From Rhizobium sp. BK251 (lineage in GTDB: Bacteria; Pseudomonadota; Alphaproteobacteria; Rhizobiales; Rhizobiaceae), in NCBI RefSeq assembly GCF_004345245.1, contig NZ_SLUQ01000002.1, forward strand, positions 372,001-436,000: a DNA stretch of 64,000 nucleotides, read 5' to 3'. The notes under the pieces were generated by a model. It had not been told where the DNA came from and ran no database searches. It saw nothing but the letters and a program-made list of their open reading frames with translations. Position numbers and translations under genes: made by a program. Positions 20,562 to 29,565 of the stretch are shown piece by piece. Each line of letters opens with the position of its first letter. Within the stretch, counting starts at the first letter, position 1.

Positions 20562-21017
20562 CTACTTGAACATGCCCTCGCGGAGATTGATCCCATATTC
20601 GATATAGGCCTTCATGGCGCAGAGCATCTGCATCCATCCCTGGCAATTGCCGTAGGAGGATTTCAGGCCTTGTGGCCCGTCGCGCCAGCCTTCCTCTGAG
20701 ATCGTCACCAGGGTTCGGCCGTCGTCGAGCGCCTCGAACTGCATGGTGACCGTCGTGTCATAGCCGGCGCCGGCCACCCCGTCCGAAGCTTCCCAGCGGA
20801 GGACGATCTCGCGGTCCTTCTCGACCTTGACGATATGGACCGGAAAGGCTCCGGGAAAGTCGTGGAAGTCCCAATAGACGTTGGCTCCCGTCTCGATCCG
20901 ACCCTTTGCGCCGCCGGTGGTGAAATAGCGCGACAGCCTTGCCGGATCGACGACGGCCTCGAAAACCTCTCCCACGGGCCTCGCGATGCGGCCCGACACG
21001 CTGAACTTCAGTTCCAT
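20562..21017 (-). CDS. SRPBCC (AHSA1/START-like) domain protein
   Basis: 151 residues from ATG 21017 (MELKFSVSGRIARPVGEVFEAVVDPARLSRYF); an in-frame start at 21044 falls in the shared promoter. The single AHSA1 domain carries GRIETGANVYWDFHD and EASDGVAGAGYDT, forming a hydrophobic ligand pocket. It is divergent from an ArsR-type regulator (21065), a widespread pairing in which the regulator controls the binding protein. Ligand unknown. Confidence 0.85.
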   Translation of the reverse strand: MELKFSVSGRIARPVGEVFEAVVDPARLSRYFTTGGAKGRIETGANVYWDFHDFPGAFPVHIVKVEKDREIVLRWEASDGVAGAGYDTTVTMQFEALDDGRTLVTISEEGWRDGPQGLKSSYGNCQGWMQMLCAMKAYIEYGINLREGMFK

Positions 21018-21046
21018 GGTCCTTCTCCCTTGCTGTGGTGCCAATT

Positions 21047-21066
21047 ATGTTATAAAAACATAACAT
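21047..21066 (+). promoter_or_regulatory. operator overlapping the ArsR start codon
   Basis: ATGTTAT (21047-21053) - N6 - ATAACAT (21060-21066), a perfect inverted repeat between the divergent SRPBCC and ArsR genes. The right arm contains the first bases of the ArsR ATG (21065). TATAAA at 21051-21056 could be the ArsR -10, which would make its mRNA leaderless. No Shine-Dalgarno is present. Confidence 0.6.
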
Positions 21067-21388
21067 GTCAACATCAGAGAAAAACGACAAGATTTTCAAG
21101 GCGTTGGCGGCGCCTCTTCGCCGATCGATTCTGGATGAGCTGAAGGACAGTCCGCAGACGACAGGCGCGCTCTGTGAGCGCTTCTCGCAACTCGACCGTT
21201 GCACCGTGATGCAGCATCTGAGGGTTCTCGAGGATGCGGACCTGGTGATCGTGCGCAGGGCAGGGCGCGAGCGCTGGAACCATCTCAATCCCCTGCCGAT
21301 CAAGGAGATCCATGATCGCTGGATCGGCGCCTATGCCGTCCAGGCGGTGAATATGCTTGATCGCCTGAAGCGCGATCTGGAGAGCTGA
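21065..21388 (+). CDS. ArsR-family winged-helix regulator
   Basis: 107 residues: MSTSEKNDKIFKALAAPLRRSILDELKDSPQTTGALCERF, recognition helix region LDRCTVMQHLRVLEDADLVIVRR, then NPLPIKEIHDRWIGAY. This subgroup (SdpR/AHSA1-linked) has no metal-binding cysteine motif and represses its own operon. The gene starts inside a palindromic operator and is divergent from the SRPBCC gene. A bidirectional terminator follows at 21428. Confidence 0.88.
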   Translation: MSTSEKNDKIFKALAAPLRRSILDELKDSPQTTGALCERFSQLDRCTVMQHLRVLEDADLVIVRRAGRERWNHLNPLPIKEIHDRWIGAYAVQAVNMLDRLKRDLES

Positions 21389-21427
21389 CTGCGGCTGCTG
21401 CCGCGAGAGTTCCCGTGCCTCAAAAAG

Positions 21428-21467
21428 AAGAGGCTTCCCTCCGGTTCAGCGGGAAAAGCCTCTTTTC
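21428..21467. terminator. bidirectional terminator between convergent genes
   Basis: AAGAGGCTT (21428-21436) pairs with AAGCCTCTT (21456-21464), with an additional CCC/GGG. T-rich runs follow on both strands, so it serves the ArsR gene and the aldo/keto reductase gene. Confidence 0.85.
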
Positions 21468-21492
21468 TTGGGAAGCGTGTGTCGGAGCGCGC

Positions 21493-22485
21493 TTACCGCT
21501 CGCTGTCCATATGGGCGAGCTGCGTTTCGGCGTAGCGGGCGCCTGCGGCGGCGTTCTTCGGCACCGCGCCTTCGATAGCCGCCAAATCCTGCGCGGAGAG
21601 CGTCAGGTTCTGGGCGCCGAGTGCTTCGGCCAGCCTGTCGCGGCGGCGTGCGCCGATCACCGGGACGATGTCTTTGCCCTGGGCGGCCACCCAGGCGATT
21701 GCGATCTGGGCGACGGTCGCGCCCTTGGCGTCCGCAACCTGCCTGAGAGCCTCCACCAGTTCGAGGTTCTTCTCGACATTGCCCTGCTGGAAGCGCGGGC
21801 TCATCGTGCGGAAGTCGCCGGCGCCGGTGGAGGCCCTCTGCCAGTGGCCGCTGATCAGGCCGCGGGACAAGACGCCATAAGCCGTAACGCCGATCCCGAG
21901 CTCGCGGCAGACAGGCAAGATCGTGTCTTCAATTCCGCGCGAGATGAGCGAATATTCGATCTGCAGATCGGAGATCGGATGGACGGCCGCGGCGCGGCGG
22001 ATCGTATCGGCTCCGACCTCCGATAGTCCTATGTGGCGGACGTAACCGGCCGTGACCATGTCGGCGATGGCGCCGATCGTGTCCTCGACCGGCACAGCCG
22101 GATCCAGCCGGGCGGGACGATAGATGTCGATATAATCCACGCCCAGCCGCTGCAGGGTATAGGTGAGGAAGTTCTTTACCGCGACAGGCCGGCAATCGTA
22201 GCCGCCCCATCCGCCCTTGGGATCGCGAAGTGCCCCGAACTTCACGCTCACGAGGGCGTCTTCGCGCTTGTGGCCTTTCAGGGCCTCGCTGATCAGCATC
22301 TCGTTGTGGCCCATCCCGTAGAAGTCGCCCGTGTCGAGCAGGTTTATGCCGGCGTCGAGCGCCGCGTGGATGGTTGCGATGCTTTCCGCGCGGTCGGCAG
22401 GCCCGTACATGCCGGACATGCCCATGCAGCCGAGACCGATCGCCGATACTTCAGGACCGGTATTTCCGAGGCGATAGCGTTGCAT
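21493..22485 (-). CDS. aldo/keto reductase with replaced tetrad histidine
   Basis: 330 residues from ATG 22485 (MQRYRLGNTGPEVSAIGLGCMGMSGMYG). Tetrad positions Asp51, Tyr56 (LLDTGDFYGMGHNE) and Lys82 (VSVKFG) are present. Where most members have His (YYQHRVDP), this protein has Ala125 (IYRPARLDP). The C-terminal cofactor loop PVIGARRRDRLAEAL is normal, so NADPH binding is expected. The start at 22938 runs through the divergent LysR gene and was rejected. The divergent LysR gene is the likely regulator. Substrate unknown. Confidence 0.88.
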   Translation of the reverse strand: MQRYRLGNTGPEVSAIGLGCMGMSGMYGPADRAESIATIHAALDAGINLLDTGDFYGMGHNEMLISEALKGHKREDALVSVKFGALRDPKGGWGGYDCRPVAVKNFLTYTLQRLGVDYIDIYRPARLDPAVPVEDTIGAIADMVTAGYVRHIGLSEVGADTIRRAAAVHPISDLQIEYSLISRGIEDTILPVCRELGIGVTAYGVLSRGLISGHWQRASTGAGDFRTMSPRFQQGNVEKNLELVEALRQVADAKGATVAQIAIAWVAAQGKDIVPVIGARRRDRLAEALGAQNLTLSAQDLAAIEGAVPKNAAAGARYAETQLAHMDSER

Positions 22486-22547
22486 CTTTTCTCTCCTTCG
22501 TCGGGCGCCTCCATGCGCCTTCGAGAGCTGTTTTATCCCATGGCGCT

Positions 22548-22598
22548 TTGTGCGATAATCCGGATATCGAAGAACGAGTTGTACGGGATTTCGCACAA
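22548..22598. promoter_or_regulatory. long inverted repeat between AKR and LysR genes
   Basis: Arms TTGTGCGATAATCC (22548-22561) and GGATTTCGCACAA (22586-22598) pair over 13 bases with one extra T in the left arm; the right arm ends on the LysR ATG. A second smaller repeat, CGATA (22553-22557)-N7-TATCG (22565-22569), has LysR-box geometry. Confidence 0.5.
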
Positions 22599-23530
22599 TG
22601 GATAGTCTGCCCCTTGCCGATCTTGACGCCTTCACGGCGGTCGCGCGCGAACGAAGCTTCAGGACCGCGGCCGCCAAGCGGGGTGTGTCCGCCTCGTCGC
22701 TCAGCGAGGCCCTGCGCCGCCTGGAGCAGAGACTAGACGTCAGGCTCCTCAACCGGACGACGCGAAGCGTGACGCTGACGGAAGCAGGCGAGAAGCTGCT
22801 CGAGCGGCTGACGCCCGCTATCGGCGAAATCGCCTCAGCGCTCGACCAGATCAGCAGCTCACAGGATAGCCCCGCCGGTACGCTGCGGCTCAACGTGCCC
22901 TCGGTCGTGGCGCGGTTCATCCTGCCGCCGATCGTCAACCGGTTCCTCCTCCGCTATCCGGGCGTTAGGCTGGAGGTCGCCGCCGAAGATACGTTCATCG
23001 ACGTCATTGCAGCGGGCTTCGATGCCGGGATCAGGTATGATGAGCGGTTGGCGCGCGACATGATCGCAGTGCCCATTGGGCCTCGCCGCCAGCGATTTAT
23101 CTGCGCGGCGTCGCCGACCTATCTCGAAGCGCACGGCGTTCCGCGCCATCCCCGTGACGTCCTCGACCACCGATGCATCCGCCACAGGTTCCGAAGCGGG
23201 GTCATGCCGGTATGGGAGTTCGAGAAGGGCAGGGAAGTGATCAACATTTCTCCGCCGGCCACCATCGTTGGCGATTCGAATGACCTGCAGGTCGCGGCAG
23301 CCATCGATGGCCTCGGAATCCTGCGCAGCTTCGAGGAATTTCTGACCCCCTCGATTGCGGCCGGCAGGCTCGTGAGCGTCCTGGAGGAGTGGGACAGCGT
23401 GTTCCCGGGGCCGTTTCTATACTACGCCAGCCGCAGGCACATGCCGGCTCCACTCAGGGCCTTCGTCGACTTCCTGCGCGCCGAACAGAGGCGCCCGCCG
23501 GATGGAAGAAACCAGGAAAGTCTTGCATAA
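22598..23530 (+). CDS. LysR-family transcriptional regulator
   Basis: 310 residues. HTH at about 15-45 (RSFRTAAAKRGVSASSLSEALRRLEQ), then LLNRTTRSVTLTEAGEKLLERL and an effector domain typical of the CrgA/YafC-like subgroup (LPPIVNRFLLRYPGVRLEV, IPIG-type cleft). It is divergent from the aldo/keto reductase gene with 112 bases between starts and probably controls it and itself via the inverted repeat there. Effector unknown. Confidence 0.9.
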   Translation: MDSLPLADLDAFTAVARERSFRTAAAKRGVSASSLSEALRRLEQRLDVRLLNRTTRSVTLTEAGEKLLERLTPAIGEIASALDQISSSQDSPAGTLRLNVPSVVARFILPPIVNRFLLRYPGVRLEVAAEDTFIDVIAAGFDAGIRYDERLARDMIAVPIGPRRQRFICAASPTYLEAHGVPRHPRDVLDHRCIRHRFRSGVMPVWEFEKGREVINISPPATIVGDSNDLQVAAAIDGLGILRSFEEFLTPSIAAGRLVSVLEEWDSVFPGPFLYYASRRHMPAPLRAFVDFLRAEQRRPPDGRNQESLA

Positions 23531-23685
23531 GGGCTTGATTCCAATCAATTTCCGTGTTTGTTCCATTTGAAACATTCACTTGTTCCCTGATTGTTTCCCC
23601 TCAATACTTGGGGTAGGCAAGTCCCGTTGTGCGACGTTCCTCATTTGTATCTATGACCAAAGACAGGCAAGCAAGGGGCCTTTCG

Positions 23686-24927
23686 ATGCTCGATCCCAAG
23701 TTCGTCCGCCGCGGCCTTTTCCTGGTCTTCATGATTCTTTTTCTCGACGTCATCGGCATTGCCATCATCATGCCGGTGCTGCCCGCCTTCCTTGAGGAAC
23801 TGACCGGAGGGACGGTGAGCGAGGCGGCCATCGATGGCGGCTGGCTGCTGCTCGTCTATGCCGGGATGCAGTTCCTCTTTGCGCCCTTCATCGGCAACCT
23901 CAGCGATCGCTACGGCCGCCGGCCTATCCTGCTTGCCTCGGTGCTCACCTTTGCGATCGACAACTTCATCTGTGCCGTTGCCACCAGCTTCTGGATGCTC
24001 TTTGTCGGTCGCGTTCTGGCCGGTATCAGCGGTGGCAGCTTCGCGACATGCTCGGCCTATATCGCCGACATCAGCACGGAGGAGAACCGCGCCAAGAATT
24101 TCGGGCTCATCGGCATCGCCTTCGGCGTCGGCTTCACGCTCGGCCCTGTCATCGGCGGCGTCCTCGGCGAGTTCGGCCCGCGCGTACCCTTCCTGGGCGC
24201 TGCTGCGCTTTCCTTCGTCAATTTCGTGGCCGCCTGCTTCCTGCTGCCCGAGACGCTGGAAGCCAAGAACCGACGCCGCTTCGAATGGAGCAGGGCCAAT
24301 CCTCTCGGCGCGCTGAAGCAGATGCGCAACTATCCCGGCATCGGCTGGGTCTGCGTGGTGATGTTCCTCTACTGGCTTGCTCATGCCGTCTATCCCGCGG
24401 TCTGGTCCTTTGTGTCGGTCTTCCGCTACCGCTGGAGCGAGGGCCAGATCGGCCTGTCGCTTGGCATCTACGGCATAGGCGCGGCGTTCGTGATGGGCGT
24501 CATCCTGCCGCGCATCGTGCCGGTTCTCGGCGAGTGGCGCACAGCCGTCCTTGGGCTTGCCTTCTCCTGCGCGGGCCTGACCGGCTATGCCTTCGCCTGG
24601 GAGGGCTGGGTCGTCTATGTCGTGATCGTGGCGACCGTGATCGAGAATGTTGCCGATGCGCCGCTGCGCAGCATTGCGGCCGGCAAGGTGCCTCCGTCGG
24701 CGCAGGGCGAGCTCCAGGGGGCGCTCGCAAGCCTCAGCAGCATCACGACCATCATCGGGCCGCTGATCTTCACCCAGCTGTTCGGCCACTTCACCGCGCC
24801 CGATGCGCCGATCACCTTCGCCGGCGCGCCCTATCTTGTCGCCGCCATCTTCATCCTGATCGCCGCTCTCGTCTTCGTCGGCCGGGTCAAGGTCCCACGC
24901 TCAGGCGAAGCGCTGGGGGCCGCTTAA
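23686..24927 (+). CDS. TCR/Tet-type MFS multidrug/tetracycline exporter
   Basis: 413 residues from ATG 23686 (MLDPKFVRRGLFLVFMILFLDVIGIAIIMPVLPAFLEELTGG), which aligns with TetA-type N-termini. Earlier in-frame starts at 23629 and 23653 add hydrophilic residues. Motif A is present as GNLSDRYGRRPILLAS, and twelve hydrophobic segments are visible, with the loop LEAKNRRRFEWSRANPLG between halves. The LDVIGIAIIMPVLP segment is characteristic of the TCR/Tet subgroup. There is no adjacent TetR gene, so it is probably a housekeeping efflux pump rather than an acquired resistance gene. Confidence 0.85.
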   Translation: MLDPKFVRRGLFLVFMILFLDVIGIAIIMPVLPAFLEELTGGTVSEAAIDGGWLLLVYAGMQFLFAPFIGNLSDRYGRRPILLASVLTFAIDNFICAVATSFWMLFVGRVLAGISGGSFATCSAYIADISTEENRAKNFGLIGIAFGVGFTLGPVIGGVLGEFGPRVPFLGAAALSFVNFVAACFLLPETLEAKNRRRFEWSRANPLGALKQMRNYPGIGWVCVVMFLYWLAHAVYPAVWSFVSVFRYRWSEGQIGLSLGIYGIGAAFVMGVILPRIVPVLGEWRTAVLGLAFSCAGLTGYAFAWEGWVVYVVIVATVIENVADAPLRSIAAGKVPPSAQGELQGALASLSSITTIIGPLIFTQLFGHFTAPDAPITFAGAPYLVAAIFILIAALVFVGRVKVPRSGEALGAA

Positions 24928-25074
24928 AAAATCATCAGATTTTTTGATGATGTGATGAATTCTTTATCATTTTAGCGTTTCAGACTGGCCTTTTTCGGCC
25001 GACTGCGATAATGCCGGTCGCTCGCCCAGATGCGATGGCGCCATGTGGCGCAACCTTAACTTGAGACTTCGGAC

Positions 25075-26478
25075 ATGGACACGCCCCTGAACATGCGCAT
25101 GCCTGCGCAGAAGAAGGACAATTCCTGGCCTGCGCATTTCCGCGCCACGCTTTCGCTCGGCATTCCGCTGATCGGTGCGCAGCTGGCGCAGCTTGGCATC
25201 GGCACAACCGACGTGATGATCGTCGGCCGCCTCGGCGCCGAACATCTCGCCGCCATGGTGCTGTCCGCGCAGTTCATCTTCACGATCCTGGTCTTCGGCT
25301 CGGGCTTTTCGATCGCCGTCATCCCGATGGTCGCGCAGGCCTTCGGCCGCGACGACGTCGTTTCCGTCCGCCGTTCGATCAGGATGGGCCTCTGGGTCGT
25401 GATCGCCTACTGGGTGATCATGCAGCCGGCCTTCTTCAACTCCGAAGCCATCCTGCTCTGGGCCGGCCAGGAACCCGAGGTGGCGCGGCTTGCCCACAGC
25501 TACATCATGATCGGCCAGTTCGGCGTGCTGCCCGGACTGCTCTACAATGTCCTGCGCGCTCTTGTCAGCGCCATCGGCAGGGCTGGCGTGATCCTCTATG
25601 TCACGCTGGCGATGCTGGTGCTCAATGCCGCGCTTGCCTATCCGATCGTGCTCGGCCATTTCGGTCTGCCGGTGATGGGCCTGCCGGGTGCGGCTGCCGT
25701 TTCCGTCGCGGTGCAGATCGCCGGCCTCGCATTTCTCGTCGCCTATATGCAGAGCAGGGCGGACACACGCCGCTTCGAAATCTTCGTCCGCTTCTGGCGC
25801 CCCGACTGGCATGCGTTCGGCGAGGTGGTTCGCCTCGGCCTGCCGATCAGCGTCACCATCCTAGCCGAAGTCAGCCTGTTCACGGTGGCTACGTTGATGA
25901 TGGGGCGTATCGGCACCATCGAGCTTGCCGCCCATGGCATCGCCCTGCAATGGGCGTCGATCGCCTTCATGATTCCGCTCGGCCTGTCGCAGGCGGCAAC
26001 GGTGCGGGTGGGGCTTGCCCAGGGGCAGGGCGATCGCGCCGGGCTCGTGCGCGCCTCGGTCGCAGCGGTCATCATCGCGACGCTCGCGGCCGCGATCGGC
26101 AGCCTCGTCTTCGCAACGATACCGGAGTTCCTGGGAAGCTGGTTCCTCGATGTGAGCTCGTCCGACGCGCCGCAGGTGCTCGCCTATGCCGGTCCGTTGA
26201 TCGTCGTTGCAGGCCTGTTCCAGCTCGTCGACGGCCTGCAGGTGATCGCAAACGGGCTGCTGCGCGGCATCAAGGACACGCGCGTGCCGATGATCCTGGC
26301 GCTGATCGCCTATTGGCCCATCGGCTTCTTCCTCGCCTGGGCGCTGGCGTTCCCGCTCGGCTTCGGCGGCATCGGGATCTGGTACGGCTTCCTTCTCGGC
26401 CTGCTCGCCGCGGCCGTGATGCTCTGCGGACGCTTCTACATGCTCGTCCGCCGCAATGGCGAGATGGCGGGCGCCTGA
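25075..26478 (+). CDS. MATE-family efflux transporter (NorM-like)
   Basis: 467 residues with twelve hydrophobic helices in two halves. The first half starts SLGIPLIGAQLAQLGIGTTDVMIVGRLG, the second LGLPISVTILAEVSLFTVATLMMGRIG, the paired MATE entry motifs. It should export cationic compounds using a Na or H gradient at the inner membrane. It lies 148 bases downstream of the TetA-like gene. Its 3' end overlaps the convergent acyltransferase gene by 43 bases. Confidence 0.92.
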   Translation: MDTPLNMRMPAQKKDNSWPAHFRATLSLGIPLIGAQLAQLGIGTTDVMIVGRLGAEHLAAMVLSAQFIFTILVFGSGFSIAVIPMVAQAFGRDDVVSVRRSIRMGLWVVIAYWVIMQPAFFNSEAILLWAGQEPEVARLAHSYIMIGQFGVLPGLLYNVLRALVSAIGRAGVILYVTLAMLVLNAALAYPIVLGHFGLPVMGLPGAAAVSVAVQIAGLAFLVAYMQSRADTRRFEIFVRFWRPDWHAFGEVVRLGLPISVTILAEVSLFTVATLMMGRIGTIELAAHGIALQWASIAFMIPLGLSQAATVRVGLAQGQGDRAGLVRASVAAVIIATLAAAIGSLVFATIPEFLGSWFLDVSSSDAPQVLAYAGPLIVVAGLFQLVDGLQVIANGLLRGIKDTRVPMILALIAYWPIGFFLAWALAFPLGFGGIGIWYGFLLGLLAAAVMLCGRFYMLVRRNGEMAGA

Positions 26479-27503
26479 CCCGCCGTCTCCACGCGCGCCG
26501 CAGTCGCGCCATATCGCTGCCAGAGCGATCGCAACGCGCGGCGTGAAGGCACTTCGACCAGGCGATAGCTGCCATAGGCCACGACGAAGGCCAGGCACAG
26601 CCCGAGCGCAAGAATTACCGTGACGGGAAGCATGCCGTCGAGAATGCGGTAGGTCAGGAAAAGCACCGGCACGTGCAGGAGATAGAGCGAGAAGCTGATA
26701 TTTCCCGCAAAACGGAGCGGTGCCGCGGCAAAGAGGCGCGCCGAGATCGGGTGCTCCATCGCGACAAGCCAGACAATCAGTGCCGCGGCGAAGGCCGGAG
26801 CCATGCCCCACGGGCTCTCCAGCGAAAACCATTGCCGGTAGATCAGTATCACCACCGGAAGCGCGAGCGCGAGGACGCCGATCACCGGGCCGGCGCTCTG
26901 CTTCGGCACGTACTGATGCAGGCGGCCCGCAATGGCGCCGAACAGGAAGAAGTGCAGTTTCGAGGTCAGGAGGATGCCGGGGCCGGGAAAGCCGAGCAGG
27001 GCGGCGACTGCAAGGGTGGCTCCGATGGCGGCGAGGATGTTCGCGTGGGCGAGCGGTCGCGCAAGGCAAAGCCAGACCAGCGGGAACAGCATGTAGAACT
27101 GAATTTCCGGCGGGATCGACCAGAGGACGCCGCTTGAGCCGAGCATCAGTACATGCCGGGCGATCTCGACAGGCCCTGAAATCGGATGCACGTAGTCGAG
27201 CCCCGGAATGGCAGAGAGTATCGCTGCCACGACAATGGCCAGCAGGTAGGCGGGGTAGATGCGCGCGAGCCGGCTGACGAGAAAGTCCGCGGCATCCTTC
27301 CGGGTCGGCGGGTGGCCTGAGTAAAGATACGCCATCAGGAAGCCGCTGAGCGCGAAGAAGAGCGCGACGGCGGTACTGCCGATATCGGCGAAGGTCAGCT
27401 GGTGAAGGGACGGAAACACCAGGCCGATATGCGAGACGACGACGACGATTGCCGCCACCCCGCGCAAGCCGTCAAGGCTGGCGATATGCTGCGTATTGTT
27501 CAT
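26436..27503 (-). CDS. acyltransferase 3-family membrane protein
   Basis: 355 residues with about ten membrane helices. It opens NTQHIASLDGLRGVAAIVVVVSHIG; the Arg of LRG and the His of SHIG are the catalytic positions of this O-acyltransferase family. LFFALSGFLMAYLY and KDAADFLVSRLARIYPAYLLAIV are further signature parts. It likely acetylates or otherwise acylates an exopolysaccharide, LPS or lipid. The neighbours do not identify the acceptor. It is convergent with the MATE gene and overlaps it. Confidence 0.9.
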   Translation of the reverse strand: MNNTQHIASLDGLRGVAAIVVVVSHIGLVFPSLHQLTFADIGSTAVALFFALSGFLMAYLYSGHPPTRKDAADFLVSRLARIYPAYLLAIVVAAILSAIPGLDYVHPISGPVEIARHVLMLGSSGVLWSIPPEIQFYMLFPLVWLCLARPLAHANILAAIGATLAVAALLGFPGPGILLTSKLHFFLFGAIAGRLHQYVPKQSAGPVIGVLALALPVVILIYRQWFSLESPWGMAPAFAAALIVWLVAMEHPISARLFAAAPLRFAGNISFSLYLLHVPVLFLTYRILDGMLPVTVILALGLCLAFVVAYGSYRLVEVPSRRALRSLWQRYGATAARVETAGQAPAISPLRRTSM

Positions 27504-27629
27504 GTCCTTCCCCGGCGATCGACCCGCGGGGAAGGCTAACGTCAGGGGTTTAAAGCACTGTTAAGGCGATGCTGATGTGCGCCTGCGGCCATCGGGCGCC
27601 GGTCAAGGCCGGTTGCGATGGCCGAAAGA

Positions 27630-28841
27630 TCACCGTTCCGCGATGGCAGGCTCGCCCTTCTTTTCGCGCACGAGGTTGATGAAGCGGCGGAACAGATAGT
27701 GGCTGTCCTGCGGGCCGGGCGAAGCCTCCGGGTGATGCTGTACCGAGAAGACGGGACGGCCGGCGACGCGCAGGCCGCAGTTGCTGCCGTCGAACAGCGA
27801 AACGTGAGTCTCCTCAACGCCTTCCGGCAGGGAGTTCGTGTCGACTGCGAAACCGTGGTTCATCGAGACGATCTCCACCTTGCCGGTGGTGTAGTCCTTG
27901 ACGGGATGGTTCGCGCCATGGTGTCCCTGGTGCATCTTGGCGGTCTTGGCGCCGAGTGCGAGGCCCAGCATCTGGTGGCCGAGGCAGATGCCGAAAACCG
28001 GGATGTCCGTCTTGATCAGTTCCTTGATGACGGGAACCGCATATTCGCCGGTCGCAGCGGGATCGCCCGGACCGTTGGAGAGGAAGATGCCGTCCGGCTT
28101 CAGGCCGAGCACGTCGTCGGCGCTTGCGGTCGCGGGAAGCACGGTAACCTTGCAGTCGAGACCGGAGAAGAGGCGAAGGATATTGCGCTTCACGCCGTAG
28201 TCCATGCAGACGATATGGAACTTGGCGGCGTTCGGGTCGAGTTCGCCATAGCCCTCGTTCCAGATCCAGGGCGTCTGCGTCCACTGCGAGGACTGGCCTG
28301 ATGTGGCAGCCTTGGCGAGGTCGAGGCCCACTAGGCCACTCCATGCCTTGGCTTCGGCCCTCAACGTTTCGAGATCGAAAACACTGCTGGGGTCATGGGC
28401 GATGACGGCGTTCGGCATGCCGTTCTGGCGGATCCAGGCGGTGAGCGCGCGCGTGTCGATGCCGCACATGCCGATGATGCCGCGTGCCTTCAGCCACGCG
28501 TCGAGATGACGGACGGCTCGGTAGCTTGAGGGATCGGTGATATCGGCCTTGAAGATCACGCCGACGGCGCCGTGGCGGGCGGCGGGCGTCAGATCCTCGA
28601 TGTCTTCGTCATTGGTGCCGACATTGCCGATGTGCGGAAAGGTGAAGGTGACGATCTGGTCGAGATAGGAAGGATCAGTCAGGATCTCTTCATAGCCGGT
28701 CAGCGCCGTGTTGAAGCAGACTTCGGCCTGGACCTTGCCGGTCGCGCCGATGCCCTTGCCCTCGATGACGGTACCATCCGCCAGAACGAGCAAGGCAGTC
28801 GGTTTCTCGGTGGTCCATGGAAGTGTAGCTGTCATTTTCAT
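27630..28841 (-). CDS. carA: carbamoyl-phosphate synthase small subunit (glutaminase)
   Basis: 403 residues. The N-terminal CPSase domain (LVLADGTVIEGKGIGATG) is followed by a class I glutamine amidotransferase domain with nucleophile Cys in FGICLGHQMLGLALG and His/Glu in VQHHPEASPGP. It releases ammonia from glutamine for CarB. ATG at 28841 or two codons later are both possible. It is divergent from the YqeY gene. The large subunit gene is separate, so both promoters must be coordinated. Confidence 0.97.
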   Translation of the reverse strand: MKMTATLPWTTEKPTALLVLADGTVIEGKGIGATGKVQAEVCFNTALTGYEEILTDPSYLDQIVTFTFPHIGNVGTNDEDIEDLTPAARHGAVGVIFKADITDPSSYRAVRHLDAWLKARGIIGMCGIDTRALTAWIRQNGMPNAVIAHDPSSVFDLETLRAEAKAWSGLVGLDLAKAATSGQSSQWTQTPWIWNEGYGELDPNAAKFHIVCMDYGVKRNILRLFSGLDCKVTVLPATASADDVLGLKPDGIFLSNGPGDPAATGEYAVPVIKELIKTDIPVFGICLGHQMLGLALGAKTAKMHQGHHGANHPVKDYTTGKVEIVSMNHGFAVDTNSLPEGVEETHVSLFDGSNCGLRVAGRPVFSVQHHPEASPGPQDSHYLFRRFINLVREKKGEPAIAER

Positions 28842-29109
28842 CCCGTTTCCGGCGCTTGCCGTGGCCGTTCAATGACCCGGCGCCTTCGCCATTTTGCGCC
28901 GCGGAAAAGCGCGCGACGCAAATGTCGCGGCTTGCGGCCCTGAAATCTAGTTTTCGTGCAGGCGCCGACCAATAGCCAAACGCCGCCTGCGGGTCAATCA
29001 TTCCGCCGCATATATAGGTGGAATTTGCGACACGTGCGGTTCACTATTTCGGATTGATTGTTTACCGCCGCCCGGTCTAAGACACGCTGCAATCGAAGGA
29101 GTAAGACAA

Positions 29110-29562
29110 ATGATCCGCGAAACCCTCGCCAACGCCCAGAAGGACGCGATGAAGGCCAAGGAAGCCGCGCGGCTATCGACCGTCAGGCTCATTCTTGCCG
29201 CCATCAAGGATCGGGACATTGCAAATCGCGGCGCCGGCAAGGAGGCCGCCAGCGACGACGATATCCTCCAGATCCTCTCCAAGATGGTCAAGCAGCGCGA
29301 GGAATCGGCGAAGATCTACGACGAGGGCGGACGGCCCGAACTCTCTGCAAAGGAGAGGGAGGAGATTACCGTCATCCAGGGCTTCATGCCGGCGCAGCTC
29401 TCAGACGACAAGATCCGCGAAATTTGCGCTGCCGTCATTGCCGAAATCGGCGCCCAGGGCATCAAGGACATGGGCAAGTGCATGGCGGTGCTGAAAGAGC
29501 GCTACGCCGGTCAGATGGATTTCGCCAAGGCATCGGGCGTGCTGAAGACTCTCCTCGGCTGA
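29110..29562 (+). CDS. GatB/YqeY-domain protein
   Basis: 150 residues from ATG 29110, with AAGGAG 8-9 bases upstream. MIRETLANAQKDAMKAKEAARLSTVRLILAAIKDRDIANR and the C-terminal GKCMAVLKERYAGQMDFAKASGVLKTLL are the YqeY signature. The domain resembles the tRNA-binding tail of GatB amidotransferase, but stand-alone YqeY has no confirmed role. It is next to carA (divergent) and near dnaG, a layout shared by rhizobia. Confidence 0.9.
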   Translation: MIRETLANAQKDAMKAKEAARLSTVRLILAAIKDRDIANRGAGKEAASDDDILQILSKMVKQREESAKIYDEGGRPELSAKEREEITVIQGFMPAQLSDDKIREICAAVIAEIGAQGIKDMGKCMAVLKERYAGQMDFAKASGVLKTLLG

Positions 29563-29565
29563 GCT

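Noticed and set aside
22485..22938. N-terminal extension of the aldo/keto reductase frame
   Set aside because: It runs through the divergent promoter and the LysR gene; the family start is at 22485 (MQRYRLGNTG).
23562..23573. TCCATTTGAAAC, an 11/12 vir-box match upstream of the TetA-like gene
   Set aside because: About two one-mismatch matches are expected in the window by chance, so only the exact site at 54973 is reported as a vir box.
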